From positions 73,276,409 through 73,340,408 of the forward strand of contig JBOZIK010000001.1 of the NCBI GenBank assembly GCA_051453625.1: a stretch of 64,000 bases of DNA. The letters are read 5' to 3'. The DNA comes from Welwitschia mirabilis. Its lineage: Eukaryota > Gnetophyta > Gnetopsida > Welwitschiales. Under the pieces are notes generated by a model, which was not told the origin of the DNA, did not search any database, and was given only the letters and a program-made list of their open reading frames with translations. The position numbers and the translations under genes are program-made. Positions 33,800-46,689 of the stretch are shown here, piece by piece; position 1 is the first letter of the stretch, and the number at the start of each line of letters is the position of its first letter.

Positions 33800-35130
33800 T
33801 AGACAAGTGATCTGCCTCTACTAAATTTGAAATCAAACTCCTACATTAGTACTAGCCATTTCATAATCGTAGAATTGTTTCCTTTTCATTCATTAGAAAT
33901 ATTATTTTACTATGATCAATATGAATTTTACTTCATAATTCAAGATATAACATTTGAATTTTTTTAATGATATAAGAACTACTAAGAGTTCTTTTGCAGT
34001 TACTTTATAATCTTATTGAGCTTATTTAAAATTTTTATTAACATAGGCAATAGTATAAGATCTATTTTCATCATTCTTTTGTTATCAAATAAATTTTATA
34101 GCATGATTAGATGTGTTAGTCATTATATGGAATGGTTTTATCAAATCAGATTCTTATAAAATAAAAGCCATGAGTAACTTATCTTTTAATGTCTGATAGG
34201 CATCTTTGCATTCATTAGTCCAATAATACTTATCTTTTTATAAGATATTACTATGAGGTTTAGAAATTTTACTAAAATTATCTATGAACCTTTTATAATA
34301 TCTTACATAACCCAAAAAAAGATATAGGTTGTTTTAAATTTAGTTGGGGATCGTATGTCTTTTATAGCCTTCATATTTTATTCATTAGTTCCAATTCCCT
34401 TGTTGGAAATTTTACATCTAAGAACTATTCATTTTGTAATTAAAAGGTAACTCTAAAACCAACTCAATTTAATCTTTTTCTCTTCATAAATTTCTAGGAC
34501 CTTTTCTAATATATCCAAATATTCCTCAAAGTTATTTCTAAATATTGGGAAATCATTCATGAATACTTTAACTAACCTTCCTTTCATATCTTGAAATATA
34601 ATATTTACTAACCTTTGAAATGTGTATAGGGCATTACATAATTCAAAGATAATACTTTAAAGTCATAAGTTCTTTAATGACAAGTAAAGGTAGTTTTGGC
34701 CTAATCTTCTAAGGCTATAGGAACTTGGTTGTACCTGCTTACCAAGGAAACTATAATAGTAATGTCTAGAAATTCTTTCTAATACCTACTAAACAAAGGA
34801 TGAAGAAAAATGATTCTTATATATTGCTATATGTAGCATTCTAAAATCTATATAGACTTACCATTTATTTCATGTTTTTACTAATATAGTCATAGGTCTC
34901 ATCCATCTTTAATTTGATTTGGGTTATATAAATACTACATTTAAAAGTTTAGTTATTTCTTATTCAACTGCATCCTAAATATATGGATTACATCTCCTTT
35001 TAAGTTATCTACAAGGTTTAATTGAAATACCTACATAAATTTTATGCTAACATATTTTAGGATCTATTTCTTTACTATTAGTATGATCCCATAAATATGC
35101 TCTTTTTATTTTAATTAAAATCCTCTTAAT
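33800..35130 (-). pseudogene. Athila-like RT and RNase H, copy 2, active site D to N
   Basis: The RT segment near 34600-34450 reads VFMNDFPIFRNNFEEYLDIL, then EKVLEIYEEKKIKLSW. The catalytic box at 34563-34552 is FMND where the family has FMDD, so here the first aspartate is Asn, a different position from copy 1. RNase H lies further left but is too decayed to place catalytic residues. Confidence 0.82.
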
Positions 35131-35639
35131 TTTTCTTTTTTAATAGTGGGTTAAGTAACTATTAATAATTTAGAGGTCCATTGGGAACTATCTCTCTATA
35201 GTCCAATTCTTTCTTAAAAGGTACTTTTTCTATCTCTTAAGATGTTAATTCTTCTTCTTTGTATTTCTCATCATTTTGTTTTCTTAATATTGTGTGACCC
35301 TTCTGAACTAACATATCATTAGTTATAGCTTTAGAATTTAATCCTATCTCCTCTAAAACTATTAATTCACAAAATCTAATTTCTTAATTTAAATCTTCTA
35401 AACTAATATTCATTACCCATTTTCTAGAATATATGGTTGCATTAGTAGTAGCCATCCAAGGTCTTCCTAAATTCCCACATGTGCATTCCCCTAAGTTTTT
35501 TTTACTAAAAAGCTTGTTAAGTAAATGAATCTTTACAATATAGTAGGTAAATCCTTGAGAATCCCATTAAGAATTTCTACTAGTTCATATACCAGATAAA
35601 ATTTTTCTTAATATGATAATAACTCTATTTTTTCTAATT

Positions 35640-35740
35640 TTTCCTAAGCCTCATAGATCATAACATTTACACTTGCGCCTAAATTAACTAATGCTTTAAC
35701 TTTTAGTTTATTATTGATTCTAATATCTAGCATAGGTTTC
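35640..35740 (-). pseudogene. Athila-like protease, copy 2, catalytic Asp lost
   Basis: The minus strand reads LGKPMLDIRINNKLKVKALV followed by NLGASVNVMIYEA. The family active site is Asp-Leu-Gly-Ala-Ser. The first residue here is Asn (AAT, complement of 35683-35685), so the catalytic aspartate is lost by a G-to-A change. A stop follows YEA. Confidence 0.8.
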
Positions 35741-36829
35741 CCTAGGTTACTGTATTTTTCATGTTGTTATTTTGCAAGATCTATGTAGTAGTCTAAGAGA
35801 CTTAAACCTTTTTCACCGTTTCTATATGCTTTTCTTTCTTTTATTTCTTTTTACTCCTTTGTATTAAACATTTACTCTTCATTTGTTTCCAATAACAAGT
35901 ACATCTTCAAGTAATTTCAAAATATATACAAATCTATTATAGTATTTTCTAAAGCTTTTCTCAAGTTATTATTATTTTTTTAATCTCTAAGTGTTTAATT
36001 TCTCAACTTCTTATTAAAAAGAGCATAACTTTTGGTTATTCCTCTATGACTACCTGTATTTTAGTTGAAGCGTTTTTTTACCTCATGTAAGCTATTTTTT
36101 ATATTTTTTATTTTTGATTTTTAATTTTTTACCTCAGGTTTCCCTAGTCTAGTGGATACTACTTTATTAGTGGCTTTTCTAGGAATTGGTAATATTTGTG
36201 TGGGAATTTTTCGTTCTTTCTTGCCTAAATCTAGTTTTCCTTTTTTGTCATTGGGCTTCTTATTCTTCTAATTTTTGTAGTACTCAATCTATTATTATTT
36301 ATTAGAGTTGATATACTTTGTAAAGGTTTCTTTGCCTTTTTATTCTCATTTTTTACTTTCATAAGGATATGATTTGTTCCTATCATAAGGTTAGTTTTCT
36401 ACATTTAGATTTAACCTACTTATGTATAACCATTAGACAAATTATTATATCCATTAACAACTTATTTCTTCATAGTCGTATTCTCCAAGATGTTTATAGA
36501 TGAGACCTTTTTCTTATTTCAAATTTTAAATAGCTAGTTAATCAAACTTTTCAATTATATTATTAATAACTTTTTTAGCAACCTCTTCTATAATACTAAT
36601 ATTATTAGAGCCTTCTACTTTGAAGGTTGACATCTCATTTAATTTCTTCTTTTTCTTCTCTTATGTCCATCCTTGGCTCATATTGTAAAATTAATAATAG
36701 CTTCCTCAATTTCCTATAAGTCCTTTTTCCCCTTTTTTTTATTAAATGTTTCTCTACATAATAAATCCAACTCTTTTAAGATTTGACTCTATATTCTCCT
36801 AAGTAAATATCTTCTTCTTTATTTAGATG
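35741..36829 (-). other. gag/protease linker of Athila copy 2, mostly unreadable
   Basis: Lys/Glu-rich minus-strand runs (for example KEEIK near 36650) suggest the C-terminal part of gag. No CCHC zinc knuckle was identified. Confidence 0.35.
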
Positions 36830-37270
36830 AAATCCCATAATTAGGACATTGAGCTAATAATATGTTATATCTATTTATAAATTCATCACATATATTATTA
36901 TCTTTCTATTTGAGGTTTAAAACCTATTTTCTTAAGACTTACATTATCCTCATGAGTTAAACTCATGTAGAAAGGCATTTTTAAGGACTTCCCAAGAGTT
37001 AAATACATGGTTAGGATTCCTATGACACCATATTTGAGATTCCCCTTTTAAATAAAATAGAAATTATCTTAAGTGTTCTAATTCTAAGTCCAAATAATTA
37101 TCCTTACAAAAGGAATAAAATAGACTTAAATGAATGAGGACTCCTTCAGATATCTTTCCTTCAAAGGTAGGGATTTATGTGATGTTCATATTTCTTAATT
37201 TTACAAAAATCTCTCAAACACTTGGGTTGATGAGTTTTAAATATTCTAATCAAGGAATATCACTATTTAA
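36830..37270 (-). pseudogene. gag: Athila-like gag, copy 2
   Basis: From 37270 down: PLNSDIP, FEGKISEGVLIHLSLFYSF, DLELEHLR and YLKGESQIWCHRNPN, then NSWEVLKNAFLHEF. This follows the retrotransposon gag pattern of Athila elements: an '...DP..HL..F' block, 'LR.FP.YL.G.A..W', then 'SW..LK..FL..F'. Stops and shifts occur after the last block. Gag would have formed the particle shell. Confidence 0.78.
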
Positions 37271-37641
37271 AGGCTTGGAATCTCCATCATCCTCCTAATA
37301 ATAGCTTGTCACAAATTTATTTCTAGGAGGATGATGTTAAGTATCTTTAGAAAATTCCCCTTGATCATGAGTTGGCTTCAATAAAATTGGATAATTGTTG
37401 TTCCATTTCATTCATAAGTTCAAGAAAATTTTATGTTTTTACTACCTGTCCTAAAGTAGTTTCTTCCATGTTCAAGTTTTCTTCTTTTATTTCCATTTTA
37501 TTCTTACTACCATTTTGATCTCCTAAGTTATATTTTTTAGGAGTCTTAACAAACCTCCCTCTTTCATGTCTCCATTTTCCTTGATTATCCTTCTAGACTA
37601 GACTGTATACTTCTTCATCTTTTCTAGTTGGCTTTATGAGG

Positions 37642-37658
37642 CCCCCCTTCTGGTGTTA
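37642..37658 (-). other. Candidate primer binding site, Athila copy 2
   Basis: On the minus strand TAACACCAGAAGGGGGG starts four bases after the LTR end (...TTTTGACA). The first eight bases equal TGGCGCCG, the start usual for Athila/Tat primer sites, with four G-to-A changes. The exact tRNA cannot be fixed. Confidence 0.45.
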
Positions 37659-37662
37659 AAAA

Positions 37663-38667
37663 TGTCAAAAGCTTATTTAGATTATAAAATTGTAAAAACA
37701 ATAACAAATTAGATAATGAAGATAGTCAAGTGCTAGCCTGTGAATTTTAAATAAGCTAAGTTATTAACAAAATTAACAAAGGATTACTAAATAACTAACT
37801 AAGATGGTTAAGTATTAAATTAACTTAGTCCAAGTTGTGTTGCTAAGATTAACTCTTGGGAACAATCACTTGAATAACTTAAGTTGAAAATTGACTTTAA
37901 AAGTGCAAAGTTATTCTAGTAAAATAGGCTTTATTACTTTAATGCCTAAATACATTAATTAGAAACGATAGGTTAAATAACATGAAAATATTTCCAAGTA
38001 ATTTTGAACAACACCTATTCCTAAGCACTTCGACATTCTAATATCTTCTGTAAAAAATATAAAAGAAAAGAAATAAATACTACTTTCATAAGTGAAATAA
38101 TATTTCATTATGCTTAGTATTTTGGAAACATGATAACATAAAGATTGATTTTCAACATATAGTTTAAACTAATCCTATGAGAATAGATTATATTAATGTT
38201 AGTGAATGTTCTTATTAGGTGGCACTAAGAGATATAAATATGATTACTTTTCATTGCTAAAACATGTTGGAGATTTTTTTCCTACATCCTTATCTACAGT
38301 CCTTTACTTATCTTCATTCTTACCAAAAGCTCCTCATAGTGCCCTTTTATTTCTTTTTATACTTACCCTCTAACTTCCTTTGAGTTTTCTCCTCCTCTTA
38401 TTCCTTGAAAATAGCTATGTGAGAGCAGTTGTTTCTAATTTTCAATCATTTTATTGCCTCCCCTTATACCTCCTCATTAAGTATCACCTTACATCTATAA
38501 AATATGATGATCATGAATAGACATATGTACGTGTTATGATTTATATTTGTTTTACTAGTTGCATTAAATAACTAAATTATTAAGTTAAAAGTAAGAAGTA
38601 TACATTAATTACATAAGCGAAAACATGTAAAAATGATTAAATATACATATAAAATTAAGTTCCATCA
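37663..38667 (-). repeat. 5' LTR of Athila-like copy 2
   Basis: On the minus strand it runs TGATGGAACTTA...TTTTGACA, 1005 bp with TG...CA ends. It aligns end to end with the copy 1 LTR (14722-16123) once that copy's 396-bp duplication is removed. Confidence 0.85.
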
Positions 38668-41600
38668 CTTAGCAACTAATTAGCTATTTTATTACATCCT
38701 ATTGTTCAAGGATAAAACCATTATACTATTCCTTCTTTATTATTGAAATACAATTGTTTTACTTTAGAATGCATATTTTAGTTCATGTTACACTATAATA
38801 AACATATAATTTTATCTAATCACATGATGTCTATTTATGATAAATGTAGATTAACAAAAAATATATTAGTGATCTTAACACATCCTGTTATTGGATATTA
38901 GTATTATGATAAAAAATAAATTTTTATTTAAGTTTTTATGAAGAACTACATGAAAAGCTATTTTTTTAAAATTATCTTTTTGTAAATAAAATTTCATTAT
39001 AATATTTTAATTTCATAATAGATTGAGGAGAAAGCGCATCATAAAATGGTAATATTTAAATAGTGATCATGTACATTTTTCAAAATACATAATTTTTGCT
39101 AATCTTTATTTATTCTCTTAAAGAAAAAATTAGAAATACCTTGTAATTGCTTTCTTATGTTAAGATTAAGATAGTATGAAATGATATCATCTTTTTAACC
39201 TTATTAATGTATTGGTATTATGCAAAATTGTTAGGAATAATTTAATTATACATTTTAATAACAACTCTAATGTTTAATTTTCTCATGCTCTTTAATCATA
39301 ATAAAATCAATTATTATAACTCATCATTTTTCTTGTCCTTACTTTTCTTCATCATTTTCCTATGGCATTTTTCTTTTTCATAGCCATTACTACATGAAAG
39401 AATTCTAGTAGTATTTATACGAATCTCCTACTTGAAATCATATTCTAGAATAAAAAATAAACGAAAAGAAATCATGAATAAAATAAGCTATAAGTTCGGG
39501 GAATAACAAACAAAGAAAGAAGCCATAAGAAAAACATATGTATCAAAACACAGACATACAATATCAACACATGAATCCATCAAGTAATTCATATCTTTCA
39601 TAATTAGATAGAAACATTAACTTTCATCTAAAATTTTACTATCTATCCTTATATTTAGTACATATTTTTCATATCACATTAATAATTTTATAGTATAATG
39701 TTATGCATTAGGCTTTTGCAATTCATTGTAACAAGCTATACTTTAAAATTTTAATTGACTCTTATTATTGGTAAGATTCATAAATAATACATGCAAGAAA
39801 GGAATAATCTAATTATTCTGTTGTGTTTCAAATTAATACAAAACTTTCCTATTTTTATTGATTAATTTAAAATTATTATCTTAATAGTTAATCTAATCAA
39901 CATTAAAAAATTAAATAAATGTATAACTACATCTTTGATTAGATTTTAAACATTGTCAAATTTATCTTAAACAACATCATGATTACAGATCATACTAGCA
40001 TAACTTGTAGATATTTGGAAAACTCATATGTTTTCTACACCATTCCTACCATCTCTATTACTACATTTAACTAGCACTTACTATATTTGTGTTCTTTGTA
40101 TTAATGTTTATATTTTTGGCTATTTTATAAACGTTTTCTAAACTAATAATTTATCAAAGGGCTTGAAAATCTCAAGAAGGGATAGATTATGATATGTTAA
40201 ATTTATTTAAATTAATTATTCATAAATATTAAATGTGAGTACTACATCTAAATAGTTCAAGGTTAAGTGATTTTTAATGACTGATTATCATTACTAAGCT
40301 AGTGAAGAGAACTACTACAAACAATAATTTACATCACAACATGACTACTCCCTTGATCAACAATATTTTCTCAATGTTATTAAAACTTTAATGGTATTCA
40401 TGACTAATTAAAAAAGCCTAATTTTTATAAGAGCATATTTCAACATCATTATAACATTATTTACTAAGAAGAGTTACACTTTTTAAACATTAATACCATG
40501 GTTTGCATAAAGAACCTAGAAGTAAATGATAAATATTTTGAATGCAACTCATGTGATATGTCATCTCATTATGGGATTAAGTATCAAAAGAATGAGTACT
40601 CCTTCTTATATCACAAATGCAAAGTTTAAACATAAAATATAAAATAGCATGTGTTCATTAAAAATAAAGTAGATGGATCATGAATAATTCTCTTAGCTTT
40701 AGATTATTAATGAGGAATAAATATATGATAATCAAATGCATTGATAAGCATTCTTAACTAATGCATGCATCATATTACCTTTACTAGTAGCCACCATGGA
40801 GTGTCTTTGGAACTTCATAATAAAGAGATGACTTATCTCTAGTCCTATTAACTTACATTAAATGGGAGAGTAACTTATATGACTTGAGATAAGTGTGCAT
40901 TTATTAGTATTAACTACTTAAATTTCCATAAAAACATTAAAAACTTATGAAAAGTTTTAATATAAAAAAATTTTAAAGCCTTTATGAGACTTGAAAGTTA
41001 AGTATAGACGGCCAAAAAAAAAAATAGAATGTAAATCATAGATTATAAAGCTAGTCACTCCAACATTTTTACATAGGCTACTATCTATCTTGACTTATAA
41101 AAAGAACATGTTGTAGTAATAAATAGTAATTTTTTATTTTTGATGTATTTGTAAATTTTAATATGATCATATATATAAACAAAATGTATGTATGGATCTT
41201 TACCCTTTTGAAAAAAACAAACAAGCTAAAACTATATATATAAGATTCTTATTCTTTCACAATAGGCCTATAATAAGGACATCACCCTTATATGTATTAA
41301 CAAGCATCTTAAATATTAATGATTAATAAAAAATTAAGTTTTATAATTTCTTTGAATAACTCTTATTATTTAGTAATGGTATAATGATAGGACTAATTCT
41401 AAGGATGCCTCCTAAAACATTTTTTAGAAGTTTGAGAAATTTTTGTAAAATATTAATTTGATAAATGTTAATCTCATTACTTAGTCATATCTTTTTATAA
41501 ACTCTTATCATATACTTATTACTTGAAATTTACTATGTGATAAGATAATAGTATCAATTCTTGTCTTACTTTTTATTACATGCATGATGAATTCTTAGGC

Positions 41601-42216
41601 TCCTATATGTCCATTATCATAAGCCATTACACAGTGATAGCTAGGATAATAACTTATATTTTTGATAGGAAAACCCCTCATTGAGGAGGAATATAAGGAA
41701 ATAGAATTGAAATAAGTTTTTAAAAATTTATTGTATAATGATAGATTATACTTTGAATAAATTATAAAGCCTTAACCTAGGGTTAAATTCCCAATTTTAA
41801 CCATTTTGCAAAAACTACTATATTTTTATATTTCTCTTATGTCATTGCTCTATTATTAACGTTATTTGTACATGACTATGATCATGTTAATATTAGTTAG
41901 AACCTCAACCTCTTAGGTAAGGTACATTCTTATTCTTTCTTTAATAGTTTTCTTAAAAAAAGGTTTTAAAGCATGTCTTTTAATTTTAAACCCTTATTCA
42001 TAGGGCTACATAGTAACTTTTACATTTGTTCTTATTTAAAATTTATTCTCTTTTCTATTACTTATCATTTTAGGATTTCCTTTATTATTCGTACATGAAT
42101 TTTGAAAAAACAATGAGTTTACTTTTTTAGTCCCTTTAAAACATGGCCTTTAGTTTTGATAAGTTTGTGATTAAGACACTTCAACTTTCTTAGTATTTCA
42201 TAAAATCAAACTCATG
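38668..42216. other. No recognised gene
   Basis: A+T-rich flank of Athila copy 2. No frame on either strand exceeds chance in a form I can support, and no repeat boundary was found. Confidence 0.4.
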
Positions 42217-42226
42217 NNNNNNNNNN
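42217..42226. other. Assembly gap, 10 Ns
   Basis: Ten unresolved bases. Confidence 0.99.
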
Positions 42227-45200
42227 AATCTTTAATATCATTGGAAACTGATTTAGTTTTAAATTTATCTATAAAACTATCTTGAAATCCATTCATTTCC
42301 TTTCAAATTTTTTTCTCCTTTTTTGGTGAAATCTTGTTAATTGTTTATTTTCATTTTATCTATAGCAAATTATAAAATAAGAAGATTTTATGCATATCTT
42401 TTCTTGTTTATTAAAAACATATGCTATTCTTTAGAGAAAGCTATGATCTTCTAAGTAATATTTTCTCTTCCTATTTCTTATTTCTAAATTTTTTATAGAA
42501 TTTATTTTAATGGATACTTATAATAATTATATCCTATTAGGGATAGATGTTATTTCCAGTGAAGTAGTAAAACACACTAAGATTAGAAAGAATACCATGG
42601 GCAAAAGCACTTTGCCAGACTAGCATTGACATTAAGAGATAAAAGCTACTCATATTTTTATGTGGTTCTAAGAAGCTAGATCTTCTTCACTATTATTTAA
42701 TCTATATGATACTATGTACCTAATAGGGAAAACAAGCTATAATATCAAGAATAATAGGTAGCAGTTTTGGAATGTTGCATTCTAGTCACTATTTTTGCAT
42801 AGGCACCCTCATAAGAACCTACAACACAACCTTCTACCTTAGCATAACCCACATAACTTACTATTGCTATAGATGAATAGATGGTAGTATATAAAAGAGA
42901 ACTTTTTTAAGAGTCCATGATAATTCCTAAATATAAATAAACCAAGTGGCTTAAGATAGTTAAGCAAGAAATAGTTCAAGAAATGATCCACAAGGAATTG
43001 ATTTGGTTCATGAAAATTGTACATTATTAATGGTTTAATACTCAAGTTAGATAATTTTATAGAATAATAATAACTTCTTGTAGGCATCCTATATTCCAAG
43101 ATCCAAATTAATTGAAGAGAGAAATAACCATTAAATCAAAAGGATACATATAGATTAAGATTACCAAGGAATATTTAAGAAAAAGCTACAATATTTCCAT
43201 CTATAAAACCTATCTATGCATTAATAATATCACATGTGAATAAATAATAGAATGTTTTAGAATGTTTGTAGGAGGAGAGATAGCTTTAGAGTCCTTATCA
43301 TTATACTTTGTATAAGGTCTCTTTATTTAGATCCCTTCATCTATAGCATGTGTAATTTTTCAATTAATATTTACTAACATTCATTCAACTGCACTTGTAA
43401 CTAATCTTATGATCATTTTAGAATGTAAAGAAATATGGGTTTTCTTATTTTATATTAAATTTTCAAAATTAGAGCTTACAATGGTAAAATTATCCATCAT
43501 CATAGCTTTTCTATTTCTTATTATTTCCATTTCGATAGTAAGAAACATAACTGACTCTGTCCATAAGGAATCCTTATGGATGATTAGCTTAGCAAAAATA
43601 AACCTTAACAAAATACCTCTTAAAGAGCATGACTAAGTAATAACTTCTAGAAGCACTAGTTATATGTTTGGATGCCTCTCTTATGGCCCTCTTAATTGAT
43701 GGATTCTCATGGATCAAGTAATACATTTAGTACTTTTATAATCAAGTCTAAACTTAAATGTAGATACTATATTTAGAATTAATCAATCTTATCAATGAGA
43801 TGTATGAAATTAAAATGAACATGAGTATAAAGATTGGAATGGCTACTAGTTCACCACCATAATTTGTGGAAGAGAAGGAAGAAGAATCACCTAAAATCAA
43901 AACATCTTGAATGTAGTATACTTAAATGATGCATATGTTTTACATTACATTTTATTTCTTTCTAATGTAATGTAACCTTTATTTTATTAATTAACAGAAA
44001 TGATGAACTTTTTTCTTCTTATGTGTATTTCCAATATGTATCTTATTGTCATGTTTTTCATGTTTAAAATTGTTTTTCAACTTCATAGTTTTACACTAAA
44101 CATTATGACATAATGATTCAATGAAATGAACTAAATGTTACATTAACTTTGCAATGTAATGAGGTATGGTCATAACATAAGAAGAATCTTGTGATATCTA
44201 TTTAAAATTTACTATTTAAAAGGCATTTTTCTCCTTTATTTTTTTAGTAAAATTAGAAGTACATAATGGTAAAAGAACATTTTATGGAAATAATATGTTC
44301 AAGTATTCCCATTCTTTTTTACCTTGAAAACTTAAACAAATGTTTTTTTGGTTCTTTTATTACAATTTTATCTTGTGATAAGGACATTTACATGTTTTTT
44401 GAAGATATTTAAGTAAATTTTATAATAGTTCAATGATAATTCCAGCTTTATCATATTCTGACAGATGGAAAAGACATGTGCCAAAAGAAATAACTAGTAG
44501 CCTAGTAATAAAGAAGGATATATAGTTTAATAGATCTGTTAATAGAGATACTTTACAATAAGGATGGATATTCATTAGTAATAAAGAAATCAATTATTTC
44601 CCATTCAAATGGATTATCACCCATTGATAAAGATAAAACTTTATCTTGAATTCATCACGTACTGATAAGTTTGGCACTAAAGGAATACAAAATGTGAATA
44701 ATTTATTTATTACTAGGTGATAATAGAAAATTTATAATTTAGTTAATGAATCTTATCACATAGTGATAAAAAATATCTATAGCTAAGATTGAGTTGATCC
44801 CTACTTATAACTTATCAATAAAATTAAAATTGCATGCAATAACACTTGTGATAAGGATGAAATATTTAGCAAATTCTATTAATAAATAATAAAGGTTAAG
44901 TTAATTATTACTTATCACTTACTCATACAATTAACACTACATGTAATAATACTTATGATAAGGATGACAGATTTAGCAAATCCCATAAATGATTAATAAC
45001 ACATTAGAAAATCATTTTTAAGAATATTAATTCTTATTAAAAATATTTCCTATCCCAAATTAGTTTAACACCAAATTCATTTATCATTTTCTTTAATTTC
45101 CTTTATAATTCCTTTGTAAATGTAATGATTTCCCATTAAAAAAGGAATTTGGATTGTGGATTTCACTTATATAATTTATTTCAATGTTTCTTATAATTTA

Positions 45201-45254
45201 ATTTTCTCTAGAATAAAGATTAAGTTTTATTCATGTTATATTTGATTTGATCTC
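42227..45254. other. No recognised gene; small local repeats
   Basis: Open frames at 42839-43099 (minus) and 43409-43636 (plus) show no family. 44829-44990 holds two copies, about 107 bp apart, of a block around CTT(A/G)TGATAAGGATGA and TTTAGCAAAT. The words GATAA/TTATC are unusually common from 44400 to 45000. Confidence 0.35.
43481..43537 (+). other. Possible signal-peptide exon (speculative)
   Basis: ATG at 43481 opens a 19-codon run, MVKLSIIIAFLFLIISISI, that looks like a plant secretory signal peptide: one Lys, then a hydrophobic core. It is followed in phase by GTAAGA at 43538, a good 5' splice-site match. Many small secreted plant peptides have a first exon of this shape. No second exon with conserved cysteines was found, and hydrophobic runs arise easily in A+T-rich DNA, so this may be chance. 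Confidence 0.15.
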
Positions 45255-45620
45255 TTATGGAACTAACACTTCAATTCCTTATATCATTTCATTCTTTATA
45301 GATTTTTATTCTTTATGGTATTTCATCTTCGATTGATTCATTTTCCTTCATAAAGAAAGAAAGGTTTCTTATGGGATTTATAAGGTTAGTAATAATCTTA
45401 AATATCTATTTATTCATCTTCTAAAATGCCGATCTCTTCATCTTATAAAATGTTTCTTTTTATTTTCTAAAATTTTTCTCTCATCATCTTCTGAGATCTT
45501 AACTCTTCATCTTATGAAATGCCTATCTCTTTATCTTCTAAAATTCTTATCTCTTTATCTTTTAAAAAAGTAGAATCTATAACTAGTAATTTCATCCAAA
45601 TAATAAACTAGAGTTTTTAT
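45255..45620 (-). repeat. Left LTR-like repeat with 24-bp tandem units
   Basis: Matches 48560-48955 in order (TTCCTTATATC, TTTATG-T-TTTCAT, then the tandem units, then ATAATTTCATCCAAATA-like end). Positions 45411-45570 hold diverged 24-bp units of the form CTTCATCTTCTAAAATGCCTATCT. Confidence 0.65.
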
Positions 45621-45999
45621 CTTCCCTTTGACATTAGTAGTTAACTTTATTTACCTACAAAATCAATGGTGAAGAAAAATAAAATGAAATGAAATTACCA
45701 CATTTTTAATTTATTTCACACAGATTTTACAAATATCTCTAGTGCATAATCAACCTATCATTTCCTTCATTACCTCCACCTAATGTGGTAAATTCTTTGC
45801 TTCCTTATATCTAATGAGATTAACATGAATTACTTTGGTATTTAAGGTAAATTAATATTTTCTTAAATCTCTTCTATCTTGTTCTTTAAGTAAGACTAAT
45901 TGGGTAGAATTCTTTGCTTGATTTCTTTTTTTTACTCTCCTATAGGTATCATTACAATGTTTTATGCATCATGATATCTTTGTAGATTTTTATATTTTT

Positions 46000-46560
46000 C
46001 TATGCTCATAGCACTAGGAATAGTGAAACTCTTATCAACAAATGAAAAGAAAGTTCTAACCTACTTTCCTTGTATTAAACTCTTGTATGAGAAACTAGGA
46101 CAAAGTAAAAATGAAGGCATACCTTTACCAACTATTTTTACATCATTTGATGCATATAATCACTTGAAATGTGTCCAAGTTTATAATGAAAAATCTAGAA
46201 TTTTTCATTATTAGAAATCAATCCATTTAAGAATTAAACTTATACATATCATTACTAGACTTTATTATTTCTAAACATTTATTTGTCTCTTTAATAATGC
46301 ATTTAGAATTCTTAAATAATACTTCATAACTATTTTTCTTTAATTATCCTAACTATTCAAATTGTAATGTAAATTGAAAATAAATTACACATCATCAATT
46401 AAAAAATCATTACCATATTTATCCTTAAGTGTAAAAATCCTATAGCTTTTTATATTTTCCTCTACTCCATTACCAAATTCAATGGTATCCAAAATGCCTA
46501 TGAAAAGCTTTTAAATAAATATTTCTAATTAGTAATATGATACGAATAATCACCATTAAA
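46000..46560 (-). pseudogene. copia protease and pre-integrase remnants
   Basis: The protease part reads TIEFGNGVEENIKSYRIFTL followed by KDKYGNDFLIDDV, matching the copia block 'I.LG.G....G.G...' before 'L.DV.F.P.L..NL.S'. The catalytic Asp lies upstream and is not readable. The pre-integrase part reads VGKGMPSFLLCPSF and GK, a stop, VRTFFSFVDKSFTIPSAMS (family 'V.GLP....C..C..GKQ.R..F'). The plus-strand open frame 46002-46214 is the antisense of this part. Confidence 0.68.
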
Positions 46561-46689
46561 AATTAAGCTATCTCATGAGAGAAAATCATATAAAAATGTA
46601 ACCATTAGCATCTATCTTAGATGTTTTAGAAAAATCCTAAACCGATTTTTGTTTTATTACATGACCTTATTATTGTTCATCCCTGATTG

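Larger units (their letters stand above)
33155..38667 (-). mobile_element. Athila-like retrotransposon, copy 2, 5' part (right of the nested insertion)
   Basis: Minus-strand order from the right: 5' LTR (38667-37663), candidate primer site (37658-37642), gag (37270-36830), protease (about 35735-35640), RT and RNase H (35130-33800) and the first half of integrase (33760-33155). The remainder continues at 22577-21900 across the inserted element. It is less decayed than copy 1: gag and protease are still readable. No 3' LTR was found left of 21900. Confidence 0.87.

Noticed and set aside
46002-46214. 70-codon plus-strand frame
   Set aside because: It is antisense to the copia pre-integrase remnant, which follows gag and protease on the minus strand.
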